Origin: Novosphingobium sp.
GTDB taxonomy: Bacteria; Pseudomonadota; Alphaproteobacteria; Sphingomonadales; Sphingomonadaceae
Direction: 5' to 3'
Length of the DNA stretch: 64,000 bases
Assembly: GCF_027489515.1 (NCBI RefSeq)
Contig: NZ_JAIXZS010000083.1
Coordinates: 59,686-123,685 of the forward strand
Shown here: positions 17,578-26,234 of the stretch, in pieces
Position numbering within the stretch: the first letter of the stretch is position 1
Layout: every line of letters starts with the position of its first letter
Notes under the pieces: model-generated
Databases searched by the model: none
Told to the model about the DNA's origin: nothing
What the model saw: the letters and a program-made list of their open reading frames with translations, nothing else
Program-made: the position numbers and the translations under genes

Positions 17578-18446
17578 TCGCAGGGCTTGAACTCGGCGGC
17601 ACCAAGTGCGTGGCCACGCTGGCTGATGGCGCCGAGGTGATCGATCAGCACCGCGTGCCGACGCGCGATGCGCAGTCCACGGTTGGCGATCTGGTTGCGA
17701 TCCTCGATCGATGGATGGCAGCATACGGCGTGGAGGCCATCGGCGTGGCTGCCTTCGGGCCGATCCGTACCGACCGGACTGCGGCCGATTTCGGCACTTT
17801 CCTCGCGACGCCCAAGCCGGGCTGGCAGGGCTTCGGCCTCGCCGCGCATTTGAAGGATCGCTACCACCTGCCGGTCGGGCTCGACAGCGACGTGAACGGC
17901 GCGGCACTGGCGGAAGGCCGCTGGGGCGGCGCGGTCGGCATGGCGAATCACGCCTATGTCACGGTCGGCACCGGGGTCGGCGTGGGGCTGGTCGTGGGCG
18001 GACGGACGATGGCAGGCCGCGCACACAGTGAAATGGGGCATGTTTTCGTCGACCGCCTGCCGGGCGACGATGCGCCTGGCACATGCCCGTTTCACGGCGG
18101 CTGCGTGGAGGGCTTGATCGCCGGACCGGCCCTCGCGGCGAGGTCCGGCGTGGCCGGGGAGGCACTGGACGAATTGCATCCGATATGGAATCCATTCGTC
18201 CATGTTCTTGCACGGCTCGTCCATACCATCGTGCTCACCGGGGCACCCGAGCGCGTCGCGCTGGGCGGCGGCGTGCTGACCGGCCGGCCCGAACTCGTGG
18301 CGCGGGTTGATGCGGCCGTGCGGGCAAGCCTGGGCGGCTATGCGCAGGCGGCTTTCAGCGTCGGCGCGCCGGTGCTGGGTGATCAGGCCGGGCCGATGGG
18401 AGCGGTGGCGATCGCACTCGATGTGCTGGAGGGCGCTGGATCGTGA
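17574..18446 (+). CDS. ROK-family sugar kinase (fructokinase-like)
   Basis: Cytoplasmic ATP-dependent hexokinase/fructokinase of 290 residues. It begins with the phosphate-binding motif IAGLELGGTKC. TVGTGVGVGLVVGG is the second ATP/sugar loop, and the zinc-binding ROK element is visible as GHVFVDR with CPFHGGCVEGL (HxxxC-type ligands). The C terminus LGDQAGPMGAVAIA is typical. It presumably phosphorylates a sugar imported through the upstream receptor. Overlaps by four bases with genes on both sides (ATGA at the start, GTGA at the end), so it is translationally coupled within the operon. Confidence 0.92.
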   Translation: MIAGLELGGTKCVATLADGAEVIDQHRVPTRDAQSTVGDLVAILDRWMAAYGVEAIGVAAFGPIRTDRTAADFGTFLATPKPGWQGFGLAAHLKDRYHLPVGLDSDVNGAALAEGRWGGAVGMANHAYVTVGTGVGVGLVVGGRTMAGRAHSEMGHVFVDRLPGDDAPGTCPFHGGCVEGLIAGPALAARSGVAGEALDELHPIWNPFVHVLARLVHTIVLTGAPERVALGGGVLTGRPELVARVDAAVRASLGGYAQAAFSVGAPVLGDQAGPMGAVAIALDVLEGAGS

Positions 18447-19621
18447 ATCTGGGCCTGCCGCGCAGCGGCTATCGCGGCGCGACCATCGAGGACGCTGGCG
18501 CACACAACACGCGTATCGTGCTGCGCGCCATCCGCGCCCAAGGCACGCTGACCAAGGCGGAACTGGCGCGGCAGACCGGCCTTGCCCATCCCACCGTCAC
18601 CAATATCACCCGGCGCCTGATGGAGCGCGGGCTGCTGCGCACCGCGGGCATGCAGCGCGGCGGGCGCGGACAGCCGGCGACGCGGCTCGTAATCAATGCC
18701 GAGGGCGCGCATGCCATCGGTCTGAATGTAGACCGCGATCATATCACGATGGTGCTCGCCGATTTTGCCGGGACGGTGAAGGCGCGGCTCGATCAGGAAA
18801 TTGCCTTTGCGCTGCCCGAACAGGTGCGCAGCTTCTATCGCCGCAATCTTGAAAAGCTGCTGGCAATGGCGGGTGTGGAGGCCGAAGCGATCACCGGGAT
18901 TGGTCTCGCGCTGCCCGATGGCCTCGGCGTGATCGATCTGCCGGGGATGCCGGGGGACTATGCGCAGTGGTCCGCCACAAACCTCGAGGCACTGTTTGCC
19001 GAACCGCTGGGCAAGCCCATCTTCATCGAGAACGACGCTGCCGCCGCCGCCATCGGCGAGATGCAGTTCGGGCGCGGGCAGAAGGAGGCGAGCTTCTTTT
19101 ATGTGCTGATCAGCTATGGCCTTGGCGGCGGGCTGGTCGTGGGCGGGCAATATGACCGCGGTGCGGACGGGCGGAGCGGCGAGATCGGCTTCATGTCCGT
19201 GCCGGGAGAAGGCGGAACCATGGTGCCGCTGCAGTCCATCGTCTCGATCGCCGGTCTCAACCGGCGGCTGACGCAGGCGGGCCGATCACCCTTCGCGCAT
19301 GGCGAGGCGATCTCCGGCGACGCGGCGCTGCAGCGCATCCATGATGAGTGGATCGAGGAATGCGCGCGCGCAATGGTGCAGCCGCTGGTGGCGGTAAACC
19401 TGCTGATCAATCCGGGCGTGGTGCTGGTGGGCGGGCGGCTGCCAATGCCGCTGCTAGAACGCCTGACGCAGCGGACCAACCTCTTCCTGCGCAGCGGCGG
19501 GCGCGATTGCCCGGCGATTGCACCGGTCATGCCTGCCGCGCTGGCCGAAGATGCCTCGGCGGTGGGCGCGGCGCTGCTTTCGTTCGACGACCTCGCGCTG
19601 GTGGCCGAGGCTGTTTCCTGA
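18443..19621 (+). CDS. ROK-family transcriptional repressor (NagC/XylR/Mlc-like)
   Basis: DNA-binding regulator with an N-terminal winged helix (about residues 18-75: NTRIVLRAIRAQGTLTKAEL, then HPTVTNITRRLMERGLLR) fused to a ROK sugar-binding domain of about 300 residues. PIFIENDAAAAAIGEMQFGRG and SYGLGGGLVVGGQYDRG are the ROK signatures. The start is GTG 18443 overlapping the kinase stop. It lacks the CxCxxxGC zinc cluster usual in ROK kinases, having MSVPGEGGTM at that place; many ROK regulators also vary here. Likely controls the local sugar genes, with the cognate sugar as inducer. Confidence 0.9.
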   Translation: MNLGLPRSGYRGATIEDAGAHNTRIVLRAIRAQGTLTKAELARQTGLAHPTVTNITRRLMERGLLRTAGMQRGGRGQPATRLVINAEGAHAIGLNVDRDHITMVLADFAGTVKARLDQEIAFALPEQVRSFYRRNLEKLLAMAGVEAEAITGIGLALPDGLGVIDLPGMPGDYAQWSATNLEALFAEPLGKPIFIENDAAAAAIGEMQFGRGQKEASFFYVLISYGLGGGLVVGGQYDRGADGRSGEIGFMSVPGEGGTMVPLQSIVSIAGLNRRLTQAGRSPFAHGEAISGDAALQRIHDEWIEECARAMVQPLVAVNLLINPGVVLVGGRLPMPLLERLTQRTNLFLRSGGRDCPAIAPVMPAALAEDASAVGAALLSFDDLALVAEAVS

Positions 19622-19641
19622 ACCCGCCCCATACGAACTTC

Positions 19642-19718
19642 GTCATTGCGAGCGCAGCGAAGCAATCCAGAGCGTAACGCGCGATCGCTCTGGATTGCTT
19701 CGCTACGCTCGCAATGAC
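19642..19718. repeat. Inverted intergenic repeat, GTCATTGCGAGCGCAGCGAA type
   Basis: Arms 19642-19674 and 19686-19718 are complementary over 33 bases with one mismatch and an 11-base spacer. It lies between the convergent ROK and LacI genes. The same family recurs at 44136-44213. Widespread mobile-like palindromic element; could act as a bidirectional terminator. Confidence 0.85.
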
Positions 19719-19743
19719 AAGTGAGGGGTGAAGGGAGGCCTGT

Positions 19744-20766
19744 TCAGCCAGCCCGCGGCGGGGCGGTGCTGCGGCGGATCAGCAGCTCGTGGGCAAGGTG
19801 GATGTCACCGCCTTCGGGCTCGCCCTTAAGCACATGGAGCAGCATGTCCATCGCGCGGTAGGCCATGTCCTCGACCGGCTGGCGGATCGTCGTGAGCGGC
19901 GGCCAGACGACACGGGATATATCTGAATCGTCGAAGCCGACGACCGAGAGATCCTCCGGCACATGGAGCCCGCATTCGCGCGCGGCGGCGACGGTAGCGG
20001 CGGCCATGTCGTCGTTCTGGGCGAGGATGGCGGTCGGCGGCGGATCGAGCGCAAGCAGGCGGCGCGCGGCGGCAAGGCCGGAATCGAAGGTGAACAGCCC
20101 GGACTCGATGAGTTCCGGATGCAGCGTAATGCCCGCCTTCGCCAGCGCCTGCATCGTGCCGACCAGGCGCGCATCGGAAGCGGCGTGGCTGGGGTCGCCC
20201 TTGATCACGCCGATGCGCTTGTGGCCGAGCGAAACGATATGCTCGGCCGCTTCCTGCGCGGCGGCGACATCGTCCATTGCGACCGAGGGGCCATTGCCAA
20301 GGAGGCGCGTGGGCGAGATGCGCGCAAACGGCATCCCGGCCTCGCGCAGTTCGGCCATGAGGCCGGCATGATCGGAAGCCGGCGGGGCCAACAGCACGGC
20401 GTCGAGCGCGGCAGAGCGCAGCAGGGCGATGATCTCGTCCTCGCGCTCGGTGACGGATTCAACCGGCAGCACGACAAGGCGGAAGCGCTCGCCATGCAGT
20501 CGCTCGAGCGCGCCCTTCTGCAGTTCGACGACGTAAGAGGGACTTGGCTTTTCGTAGACAAGGCCGATGAGATAGGAGCGGCTGCGCACGAGGCCTTGTG
20601 CCGCGACATTGGGATGATAGCGCAGCGCGCGCATCGCCTCGCGCACGCGGGTTTTCACCGCTTCGGTTACGTGAGGTTCGTTGTTGACGACGCGGCTGAC
20701 CGTCTTCGCCGAAACCTCGGCCATGCGCGCAACGTCGACAATGGTGGCCCGCTTGGGTCTGCTCAT
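19744..20766 (-). CDS. LacI-family transcriptional regulator
   Basis: 340-residue repressor. The HTH is at residues 8-30 (TIVDVARMAEVSAKTVSRVV) with the hinge helix RYHPNVAAQGLVRSR. The periplasmic-binding-protein-like core includes LIGLVYEKPSPSYVVELQKG and PEDLSVVGFDDSDISRVVWPPLT, both classical. Start at ATG 20766. A palindrome at 20789-20801 immediately upstream suggests autoregulation. It lies downstream of the FAH/cupin genes on the same strand but faces the sugar locus, so it could regulate either; the CG-centred palindrome at 12712 is a plausible target. Confidence 0.93.
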   Translation of the reverse strand: MSRPKRATIVDVARMAEVSAKTVSRVVNNEPHVTEAVKTRVREAMRALRYHPNVAAQGLVRSRSYLIGLVYEKPSPSYVVELQKGALERLHGERFRLVVLPVESVTEREDEIIALLRSAALDAVLLAPPASDHAGLMAELREAGMPFARISPTRLLGNGPSVAMDDVAAAQEAAEHIVSLGHKRIGVIKGDPSHAASDARLVGTMQALAKAGITLHPELIESGLFTFDSGLAAARRLLALDPPPTAILAQNDDMAAATVAAARECGLHVPEDLSVVGFDDSDISRVVWPPLTTIRQPVEDMAYRAMDMLLHVLKGEPEGGDIHLAHELLIRRSTAPPRAG

Positions 20767-20788
20767 AGGTGTGGGGCCGCCTCGTGGT

Positions 20789-20801
20789 GGGAACGTTTCC
20801 C
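20789..20801. promoter_or_regulatory. Candidate LacI autoregulatory operator
   Basis: GGGAACGTTTCCC contains the AACGTT core favoured by LacI proteins, flanked by GGG and CCC. It begins 23 bases upstream of the lacI-type start codon, in the 64-base gap after the FAH gene. Confidence 0.5.
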
Positions 20802-20830
20802 TGATCCTACACCCGGGCGGCCCGGAAATG

Positions 20831-21787
20831 CTAGGCCTTCACGACCTCCTGATCGATCTGGCCGAAGGGCGCGCGGCCAGTGCTGCCAACCGCCGTCATT
20901 CGCACGGTATCGCCGAAGGCCAGGAACGGGGTCTGCGGCGCGCCGTGGGCGATGATCTCGATCGCGCGGATTTCCGAAATGCAGCTGGACCCGACCTCGG
21001 CATAATTGGCGTTCGAGACGGTGCCTGAGCCGATCACCGTTCCGGCGACAAGATCGCGGGTGAGTGCGGCGTGTGCGACGAGTTCGTGGAACCCGAAGGC
21101 CATCGCGGCGCCGTTGGCGCGGCCGACCTCGCGGCCATTCCAGTCGATGATGAGATCGAGACCAACGCGGCCGTCCTTCCATGCCTCGCCCAGTTCATCG
21201 GGCGTGACGGCAAAGGGGGCCATCGAGCACGCAGGTTTGGCCTGGACCCAGCCGAAGCCGGTTTTCATTTCGATGGGCGCAATGGCGCGCAACGACCAGT
21301 CGTTGATCTGGACGATGAGGCGGATGTGCTTCAGCGCATCGGCGGCGCTGGTGCCCATCGGCACGGCATCGACCACCACGCCGAACTCGCCTTCGAAATC
21401 GATGCCGTGCTCCATCGCGGGGAAGGGCACGGGATCGGCCGGGCCGTAGAACCGGTCGGAGAGGCCCTGGTACATCAGCGGGCGCTCGTTGCCGAGCGGG
21501 TCATGATTGAACGCGATCGCCATGAGATCGCCGTGTGTGGTGAATGCCGAGCCATCGAGCCATTGCCAGCTTCGCGGCATCGGCGCGGCGAACTCCACGT
21601 CGTCGGTCGGTTCGCCTTCGCCGGCTTCGAGGCGGGCTTCGGCGGCGGCGAGCCGGGCCTGCGTCGCGGCCCAGTCTTCCATCGCGCCGAGCAGGTTGCC
21701 ACCGACGCGGAGTGCGCGGGTGCCGTCCGCCGAGACCAGCGCGAGCGCTCCATCGGGCGAACCATCGCGAATTGTGGCGAGCCTCAT
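20831..21787 (-). CDS. Fumarylacetoacetate hydrolase (FAH) family protein
   Basis: 318-residue protein of the FAH/2-hydroxyhepta-2,4-diene-1,7-dioate isomerase superfamily, which hydrolyse C-C bonds of ring-cleavage products or decarboxylate/isomerise them. The metal-binding part shows the expected acidic set in MEHGIDFEGEFGVVVD (two glutamates) and an aspartate region in VQINDWSLRAI. IGSGTVSNANYAEVGSSCISE is the usual C-terminal substrate region. Start ATG 21787 overlaps the cupin stop by four bases (ATGA). This suggests a role late in aromatic degradation, with the cupin partner; substrate unknown. Confidence 0.9.
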   Translation of the reverse strand: MRLATIRDGSPDGALALVSADGTRALRVGGNLLGAMEDWAATQARLAAAEARLEAGEGEPTDDVEFAAPMPRSWQWLDGSAFTTHGDLMAIAFNHDPLGNERPLMYQGLSDRFYGPADPVPFPAMEHGIDFEGEFGVVVDAVPMGTSAADALKHIRLIVQINDWSLRAIAPIEMKTGFGWVQAKPACSMAPFAVTPDELGEAWKDGRVGLDLIIDWNGREVGRANGAAMAFGFHELVAHAALTRDLVAGTVIGSGTVSNANYAEVGSSCISEIRAIEIIAHGAPQTPFLAFGDTVRMTAVGSTGRAPFGQIDQEVVKA

Positions 21788-22353
21788 GCCTTGAGCTCGG
21801 GCGCGAATTCGCCGTCGATCAGCACGAAGACGATGCGGCAGTTCCTGTCGCTGCGGTTGGCCCAGCCGTGGTTGGTGCCGCGCTGGATCACGATGTCGCC
21901 GGGGTAAACGGTCGTTTCGCCTTCATCCATGATCAGCACGAGTTCGCCTTCGATGACGATGCCGTAATCGATGGTTTCAGTGCGGTGCATCAGGGCGTGG
22001 CGCGCGCCTTCCTTGGACGCGTTGGAAGCGTGGCCAGCGCCGATTTCGGCGAAGTGTGCGGCAGCTTCTTCCGGCGACATGTTGCGAATGCCATCGCCTT
22101 CGGGCGGAATATCGAGCACGCGGATGCGGGTGCCGTTCTTCGGGGGTGCCAGGACGATGCCGGCCTCGGCGGGTTCGCCAGAGGCTGCGTCGATGGGCGC
22201 GGGCGTGGCCTGCGTGTTCCACACTTCATGAAACATCGGCCCGATCGCACCGCCAACCTGCTGGACGCGGGGAGGGGCACCGTCTTCCTGGATGATCGCG
22301 CGGCCCCCGGCATCGTGGCCGGTGACAATGCGGCGCACTGGTTTCATGTCCAT
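21784..22353 (-). CDS. Cupin-domain protein
   Basis: 189-residue protein with a C-terminal cupin barrel: the first motif region is TIDYGIVIEGELVLIMDEGET and the second is VYPGDIVIQRGTNHGWANRS. The histidine in NHGW and the glutamate in IEGE are candidate metal ligands, though the full HxH set of a dioxygenase is not obvious, so it may be a binding or isomerase-type cupin. The N-terminal 80 residues (MDMKPVRRIVTGHDAGGRA) are of the kind found in cupins encoded with aromatic-degradation hydrolases. Start ATG 22353 sits five bases after GGGAG. Coupled to the FAH gene. Confidence 0.85.
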   Translation of the reverse strand: MDMKPVRRIVTGHDAGGRAIIQEDGAPPRVQQVGGAIGPMFHEVWNTQATPAPIDAASGEPAEAGIVLAPPKNGTRIRVLDIPPEGDGIRNMSPEEAAAHFAEIGAGHASNASKEGARHALMHRTETIDYGIVIEGELVLIMDEGETTVYPGDIVIQRGTNHGWANRSDRNCRIVFVLIDGEFAPELKA

Positions 22354-22374
22354 ATAATCTCCCGCGATGGTTAT

Positions 22375-22393
22375 CTATCTGATTGACAGATAG
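22375..22393. promoter_or_regulatory. Perfect inverted repeat upstream of the cupin gene
   Basis: CTATCTG-attga-CAGATAG is a perfect 7-base inverted repeat 22 bases upstream of the cupin start, within an AT-rich stretch that also holds TTAATTCTATT. It looks like an operator for the cupin-FAH unit. The cognate regulator is unknown. Confidence 0.55.
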
Positions 22394-22438
22394 GTTTAAT
22401 TCTATTCCAATTGATAATGCCGATATTGTGATACCCGG

Positions 22439-23914
22439 TCAATCCGCGACAGGCTTGCGCTCGGCGGCGAACAGCGTGGCGGGCAGGCGCGAAACAGCGA
22501 GGACCGCGACGGCAAGCAGCGCCGCGACCATGATCGCCCCGGGGACCAAACCGGCGAGGCGCGCGGCGGCATCGTTTCCGCCGACTGCAAAATAGGCCGA
22601 ACCGACCAGTGCAATGCCGAGGGCGCCGCCCAGTTGCTGCGCTGTGCGCATCGTGGCGCTGGCAGTGCCAGCGTGGGTGCGCGGGACTTCGGAAACGACG
22701 ATGGGGCCGAGCGGCCCCGAGAGGGTGCCGAAGCCGATCCCGGCCAGCGCCAGCGTGGCGATCAGGACCGGCCCGCCCTCGACCGCTGCATGGATCAGCG
22801 CGAGGGTGCTGACGATGCCGCCCGCCATCAGCAGGCCTCCCGCCATCGGCAGTCGCCGTCCGAACCGGGGCAGCAGGCGCGGGACGATGAGGCCGACCGC
22901 GATCATCACACCAAGTCCGAAGGGTATGTGGATCAGCGCGGTCTGGAGCGGGCTGAGCGCTAGGCCCTGCTGGAGCGCAACGGCGAAGATCATCAGAAAG
23001 CCAACCGAGCCGCTGTTGAATGCCATTGCGGCCATGACGCCCCAGCGGAAGGTGGGGAGCGCAAACAGGCTCGGCTCGATCATCGCCGGAAGCCCGGCCG
23101 CGCGGCGGGTGCTCGCGCGGTGCCAGCCAAGCCCTACTCCAGCGATCCCGCCAACGAGGATCGAGGCGGCCTGGGCGAGGGGCATATCCTCGTGCGATTG
23201 GATCAGCGCAAGGAGGATCATGCCGAAGCCAGCGGCGAAGAGCGCGGCGCCGGCAAGATCAATTGCGAGGCCGTGGTGCTCCTCGCCGGTGCGCGGCAGC
23301 GTGATGCGGCCCATGGTGAGCGCGAACAGGCCGACCGGCAAGTTGATCAGGAAGATCAGGCGCCAGCCGAGTCCGAAGAGATCAAGCTCGATCAGGAAGC
23401 CGCCTAGAATCGGGCCGATGATCGCGGCAAGGCCAATGATCATGCCGAAAAAAGCAAGGCGCTTCACGCGTTCGAGCGGGGTATAGAGCAGCTGGACGAT
23501 GGCCATGGTCTGCGGCCCCATCATTGCGCCCGCCGCGCCTTGCAGCACGCGGGCCAGGACGAGGACGCCCGCCGAAGGGGCAAGGCCGCACAGCGCCGAG
23601 GCGGCGACAAAGCCTGCCACGCCCAGAAGGAACAGACGGCGGTGGCCGAAGGCATCGCCCAGCCGCCCGCCGAGCAAGAGCAGCGAGCCGAGTGTGAGCA
23701 GATAGCCCGCGACGATCCACTGCATCGCGGAAGGTGATGCGCCAAGGCCGGTGCGGATCGCCGGCAGCGCCGTATTGACGATGGTGGTGTCCGCGACTTC
23801 GAGGACTACAGCCGTCAGCACGGTGAAGAAGGCCAGGGCGCGCTGCCGGTCATCAAGTTCGTGCGGCAGCTTGCTGCCTGTGGCGAGGGCCGGGGCTGCC
23901 GGTTGCGCTGTCAT
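22439..23914 (-). CDS. MFS exporter, DHA2 family (14 TM, EmrB/QacA-like)
   Basis: Inner-membrane drug/proton antiporter of 491 residues. Start at ATG 23914 (MTAQPAAPAL); an upstream extension of 24 residues is unlikely because it has no hydrophobic or family character. The DHA2 motif VADTTIVNTALPAI is in TM1, LGGRLGDAFGHRR in the cytoplasmic loop 2-3 and the antiporter motif GPILGGFL in TM5. About 14 hydrophobic segments. The protein ends near FAAERKPVAD. It transcribes toward the cupin-FAH genes with 85 bases between. Could export aromatic intermediates; inference only. Confidence 0.92.
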   Translation of the reverse strand: MTAQPAAPALATGSKLPHELDDRQRALAFFTVLTAVVLEVADTTIVNTALPAIRTGLGASPSAMQWIVAGYLLTLGSLLLLGGRLGDAFGHRRLFLLGVAGFVAASALCGLAPSAGVLVLARVLQGAAGAMMGPQTMAIVQLLYTPLERVKRLAFFGMIIGLAAIIGPILGGFLIELDLFGLGWRLIFLINLPVGLFALTMGRITLPRTGEEHHGLAIDLAGAALFAAGFGMILLALIQSHEDMPLAQAASILVGGIAGVGLGWHRASTRRAAGLPAMIEPSLFALPTFRWGVMAAMAFNSGSVGFLMIFAVALQQGLALSPLQTALIHIPFGLGVMIAVGLIVPRLLPRFGRRLPMAGGLLMAGGIVSTLALIHAAVEGGPVLIATLALAGIGFGTLSGPLGPIVVSEVPRTHAGTASATMRTAQQLGGALGIALVGSAYFAVGGNDAAARLAGLVPGAIMVAALLAVAVLAVSRLPATLFAAERKPVAD

Positions 23915-24101
23915 GAGCTCTTTTTTCCGATGTTCTGGCCGCCGCTGTCCAGCGGATAATAGGTGCCGGGCGGAGCTGCTCGGCAAAATTAAAATCTAGC
24001 TTCTATTATGATCACATGTCGCCTATGGTCAAGCGCACGGCGCAGGGTAACAAGGGAACCACAGCCCGCCACGCGCAGATAAGTTGTTTGGGGAGAATAC
24101 C
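23915..24101. promoter_or_regulatory. Divergent promoter region between two MFS genes
   Basis: AT-rich core around 23985-24015 (AAAATTAAAATCTAGCTTCT and ATTATGATCACATG) between otherwise GC-rich flanks, so both promoters probably overlap here. It contains a TTCTATT box similar to those at 22400 and 37338. Confidence 0.45.
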
Positions 24102-25331
24102 TTGGCAAGCACACCCACGGCCGGGCGCATGGCTGGGCAGCAAGCGGGTCTGGCACAGGGCCTGACGGTCATCATCGCTGGATTCCTGCCGATTCTGGCC
24201 ATTGTGACGATGTTTCCAGCGATCCCGGCGATCATCGGTCATTTTGCTCCGACTGATCCGACCGCGCCGACCAAAGTACCTTCGATGGTCACCGCGCCGG
24301 GGCTGACGATTGCGCTCGTTGCGCTGTTTGCCGGGCTGATGGTCGACCGCTTCGGGCGGCGTACATTGCTGCTTGTGTCGACGTTCTTCTACGGATTGAT
24401 CGGTGCAGCGCCGTTCTTCCTCGAGAATCTCGATACGATCTACGGCTCGCGCCTCCTGCTGGGCCTGTGCGAAGCGGTGATCCTCACCACGGTCAACACG
24501 CTGATCGCCGATTACTGGCCCGATGAGGGCCGCCGCAAGTGGCTGGCGCTGCAGGGCCTCGTCGGCCCGGCGCTCTCCTCGATCATGATCTTCTTTGCCG
24601 GCACGATGACGGCGTGGCGCTGGAACGGAATTTTCCTGCTCTACCTCCTTGCCATTCCGATCTGGGCGGCGATGGTGCGCTGGATGTTCGAGCCTTCGAG
24701 CGATGCCAGCGCGCGCATGATGCTGGGTATGGACGAGAAGGAAACCGATGGCTTCCCGTGGCGCGCGATGCTCGGGATTGCCGGGCTGACGCTGTTCTCC
24801 TCGGCGATCTACTATGTCTTCATCGTCAACGGCGCGACCGTGTGGCAAGAGCTTGGCGTCACCGATCCGCAGAGCATCGGCCAGATCACCGCACTCCCGA
24901 CGCTGTTCATCCTTGTCGGCGCGACGCTGTTCTGGTGGCTGGGCGCGAAGGGTCTTGGCTCGCCGGCGCTGATCGCGATCTTCCTTGGCTTCCTCGGCGC
25001 GGGCCTTGCCGCGATGGGGCTGGCGCATGACTGGAAGGGCATGATCCTCGGCATGGCGCTGCAGCAGACGGGCGCGGGCATGGCGATCCCGACGCTGATC
25101 GCCTGGGCGCAGAGCCAGCTGCCGTTCCAGCACCGCGGCCGCGGCATGGGTATCTGGACGGCGACGTTCTTCTTCGGCCAGTTTTCCTCGCCGCTGCTGG
25201 TCAGTGTGCTGCGCGGCGCGCTGGGCACGATGCAGGGTGCATTCCTTGTTGCCGGTATCGTCAGCGCAGCGGGCGCGATCGTGCTGTTGGTGCTGCTTTC
25301 ACGCGGTGGTGAAAAGGGACTGTCCGCATGA
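24102..25331 (+). CDS. MFS transporter (12 TM)
   Basis: Major facilitator of about 409 residues, probably a substrate importer. I favour TTG 24102 (MASTPTAGRMAGQQAG) because GGGGAG ends six bases before it; the in-frame TTG at 24084 has nothing upstream, and the first ATG (24129) would still leave the membrane domain intact. The loop 2-3 motif appears as GLMVDRFGRRTLLL, and the second-half equivalent is less conserved. Stop overlaps the following esterase gene by four bases (ATGA), linking uptake with a secreted hydrolase. Confidence 0.9.
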   Translation: MASTPTAGRMAGQQAGLAQGLTVIIAGFLPILAIVTMFPAIPAIIGHFAPTDPTAPTKVPSMVTAPGLTIALVALFAGLMVDRFGRRTLLLVSTFFYGLIGAAPFFLENLDTIYGSRLLLGLCEAVILTTVNTLIADYWPDEGRRKWLALQGLVGPALSSIMIFFAGTMTAWRWNGIFLLYLLAIPIWAAMVRWMFEPSSDASARMMLGMDEKETDGFPWRAMLGIAGLTLFSSAIYYVFIVNGATVWQELGVTDPQSIGQITALPTLFILVGATLFWWLGAKGLGSPALIAIFLGFLGAGLAAMGLAHDWKGMILGMALQQTGAGMAIPTLIAWAQSQLPFQHRGRGMGIWTATFFFGQFSSPLLVSVLRGALGTMQGAFLVAGIVSAAGAIVLLVLLSRGGEKGLSA

Positions 25332-26230
25332 GGCGTATGCTTGCCGCCGCGCTGCTGGGTTGGACGGCGCTGGGCGCGAGCGCCCATGCCCAGATGGAGA
25401 TCGCCCGCACCACAATACCCGCGCCGCCGCAGCCGGGCGTGATCGCTCTGTCGACGGCAGGGTGCGATCCTGCCAGCGAGGTATGGCATCCTGACGGTGG
25501 AAAGCCCGCGGTGCGTAATGTGACGTGCCCCACGTTGCAGCCTTTCCTGCCCGGAAGCGGGGCGACCGGTGCGGCAGTGATCGTGGCGCCGGGTGGCGGT
25601 TTCCTGGGCCTCGCCATCGACAAGGAAGGCTACCAGATCGCAAAGTGGCTGGCGGACCATGGTGTCGCCGCCTTCGTGCTCAAGTACCGCACGCTGCCGA
25701 CACCGAAGGATCAGGGCGTGTTTGTGGACGAGCTTACCAAGCTGGTCCACGGCCAGCCTTCGGGGATGAAGCTGCCGGACGATACGCCCGACATCGCGCG
25801 CGAGGATGGGCTGGCGGCGCTGCGGCTGGTGCGCGCCAATGCGGCCAGGTACGGCGTTGATCCGGCGCGGCTGGGTTTCATGGGCTTTTCGGCAGGCGGG
25901 TTCCTCAGCCGCACGATGGTGCTCGCGGACAAGGCCGACCGACCCGCCTTCACCGCACCGATCTATCCGAACATGGCGCCGCTTGCCGTCCCGGCCGATG
26001 CGCCGCCGATGTTCGTCGCCATCGCCGAGGACGATTTCCTTCTGGCGCGCGAGAAGGGCTTCCCGCTGATAGAGAGCTACCGCGCGGCGGGACGCCCGAT
26101 CGAGTTCCATCTGTTCCCTAGCGGCGGGCACGGTTTCGGCATTGGCCAGCCGGGTACCCCCGAAGAGGGCTGGATCAATCTGCTCTACATGTGGCTCGGT
26201 ACATCGGGCTTTCTGACGAAGGCGCGCTGA
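25328..26230 (+). CDS. Secreted alpha/beta hydrolase (esterase, BD-FAE/acetyl-xylan-esterase-like)
   Basis: 300-residue exported esterase. Signal peptide MRRMLAAALLGWTALGASAHA. The oxyanion region is VIVAPGGGFLGLA, the nucleophile serine is in MGFSAGGFLS (GxSxG), and the catalytic aspartate and histidine are likely in AEDDFLL and SGGHGFGIG. Such enzymes remove acetyl or feruloyl groups from plant sugars or glycosides. Translationally coupled to the MFS gene. It ends four bases before the convergent Rieske gene stop. Confidence 0.88.
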   Translation: MRRMLAAALLGWTALGASAHAQMEIARTTIPAPPQPGVIALSTAGCDPASEVWHPDGGKPAVRNVTCPTLQPFLPGSGATGAAVIVAPGGGFLGLAIDKEGYQIAKWLADHGVAAFVLKYRTLPTPKDQGVFVDELTKLVHGQPSGMKLPDDTPDIAREDGLAALRLVRANAARYGVDPARLGFMGFSAGGFLSRTMVLADKADRPAFTAPIYPNMAPLAVPADAPPMFVAIAEDDFLLAREKGFPLIESYRAAGRPIEFHLFPSGGHGFGIGQPGTPEEGWINLLYMWLGTSGFLTKAR

Positions 26231-26234
26231 GCGC

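Noticed and set aside
14050..17907. Minus-strand reading frame of 1,285 codons
   Set aside because: It covers the TonB receptor, halogenase-like and ROK kinase genes in antisense; composition is that of a GC-rich shadow.
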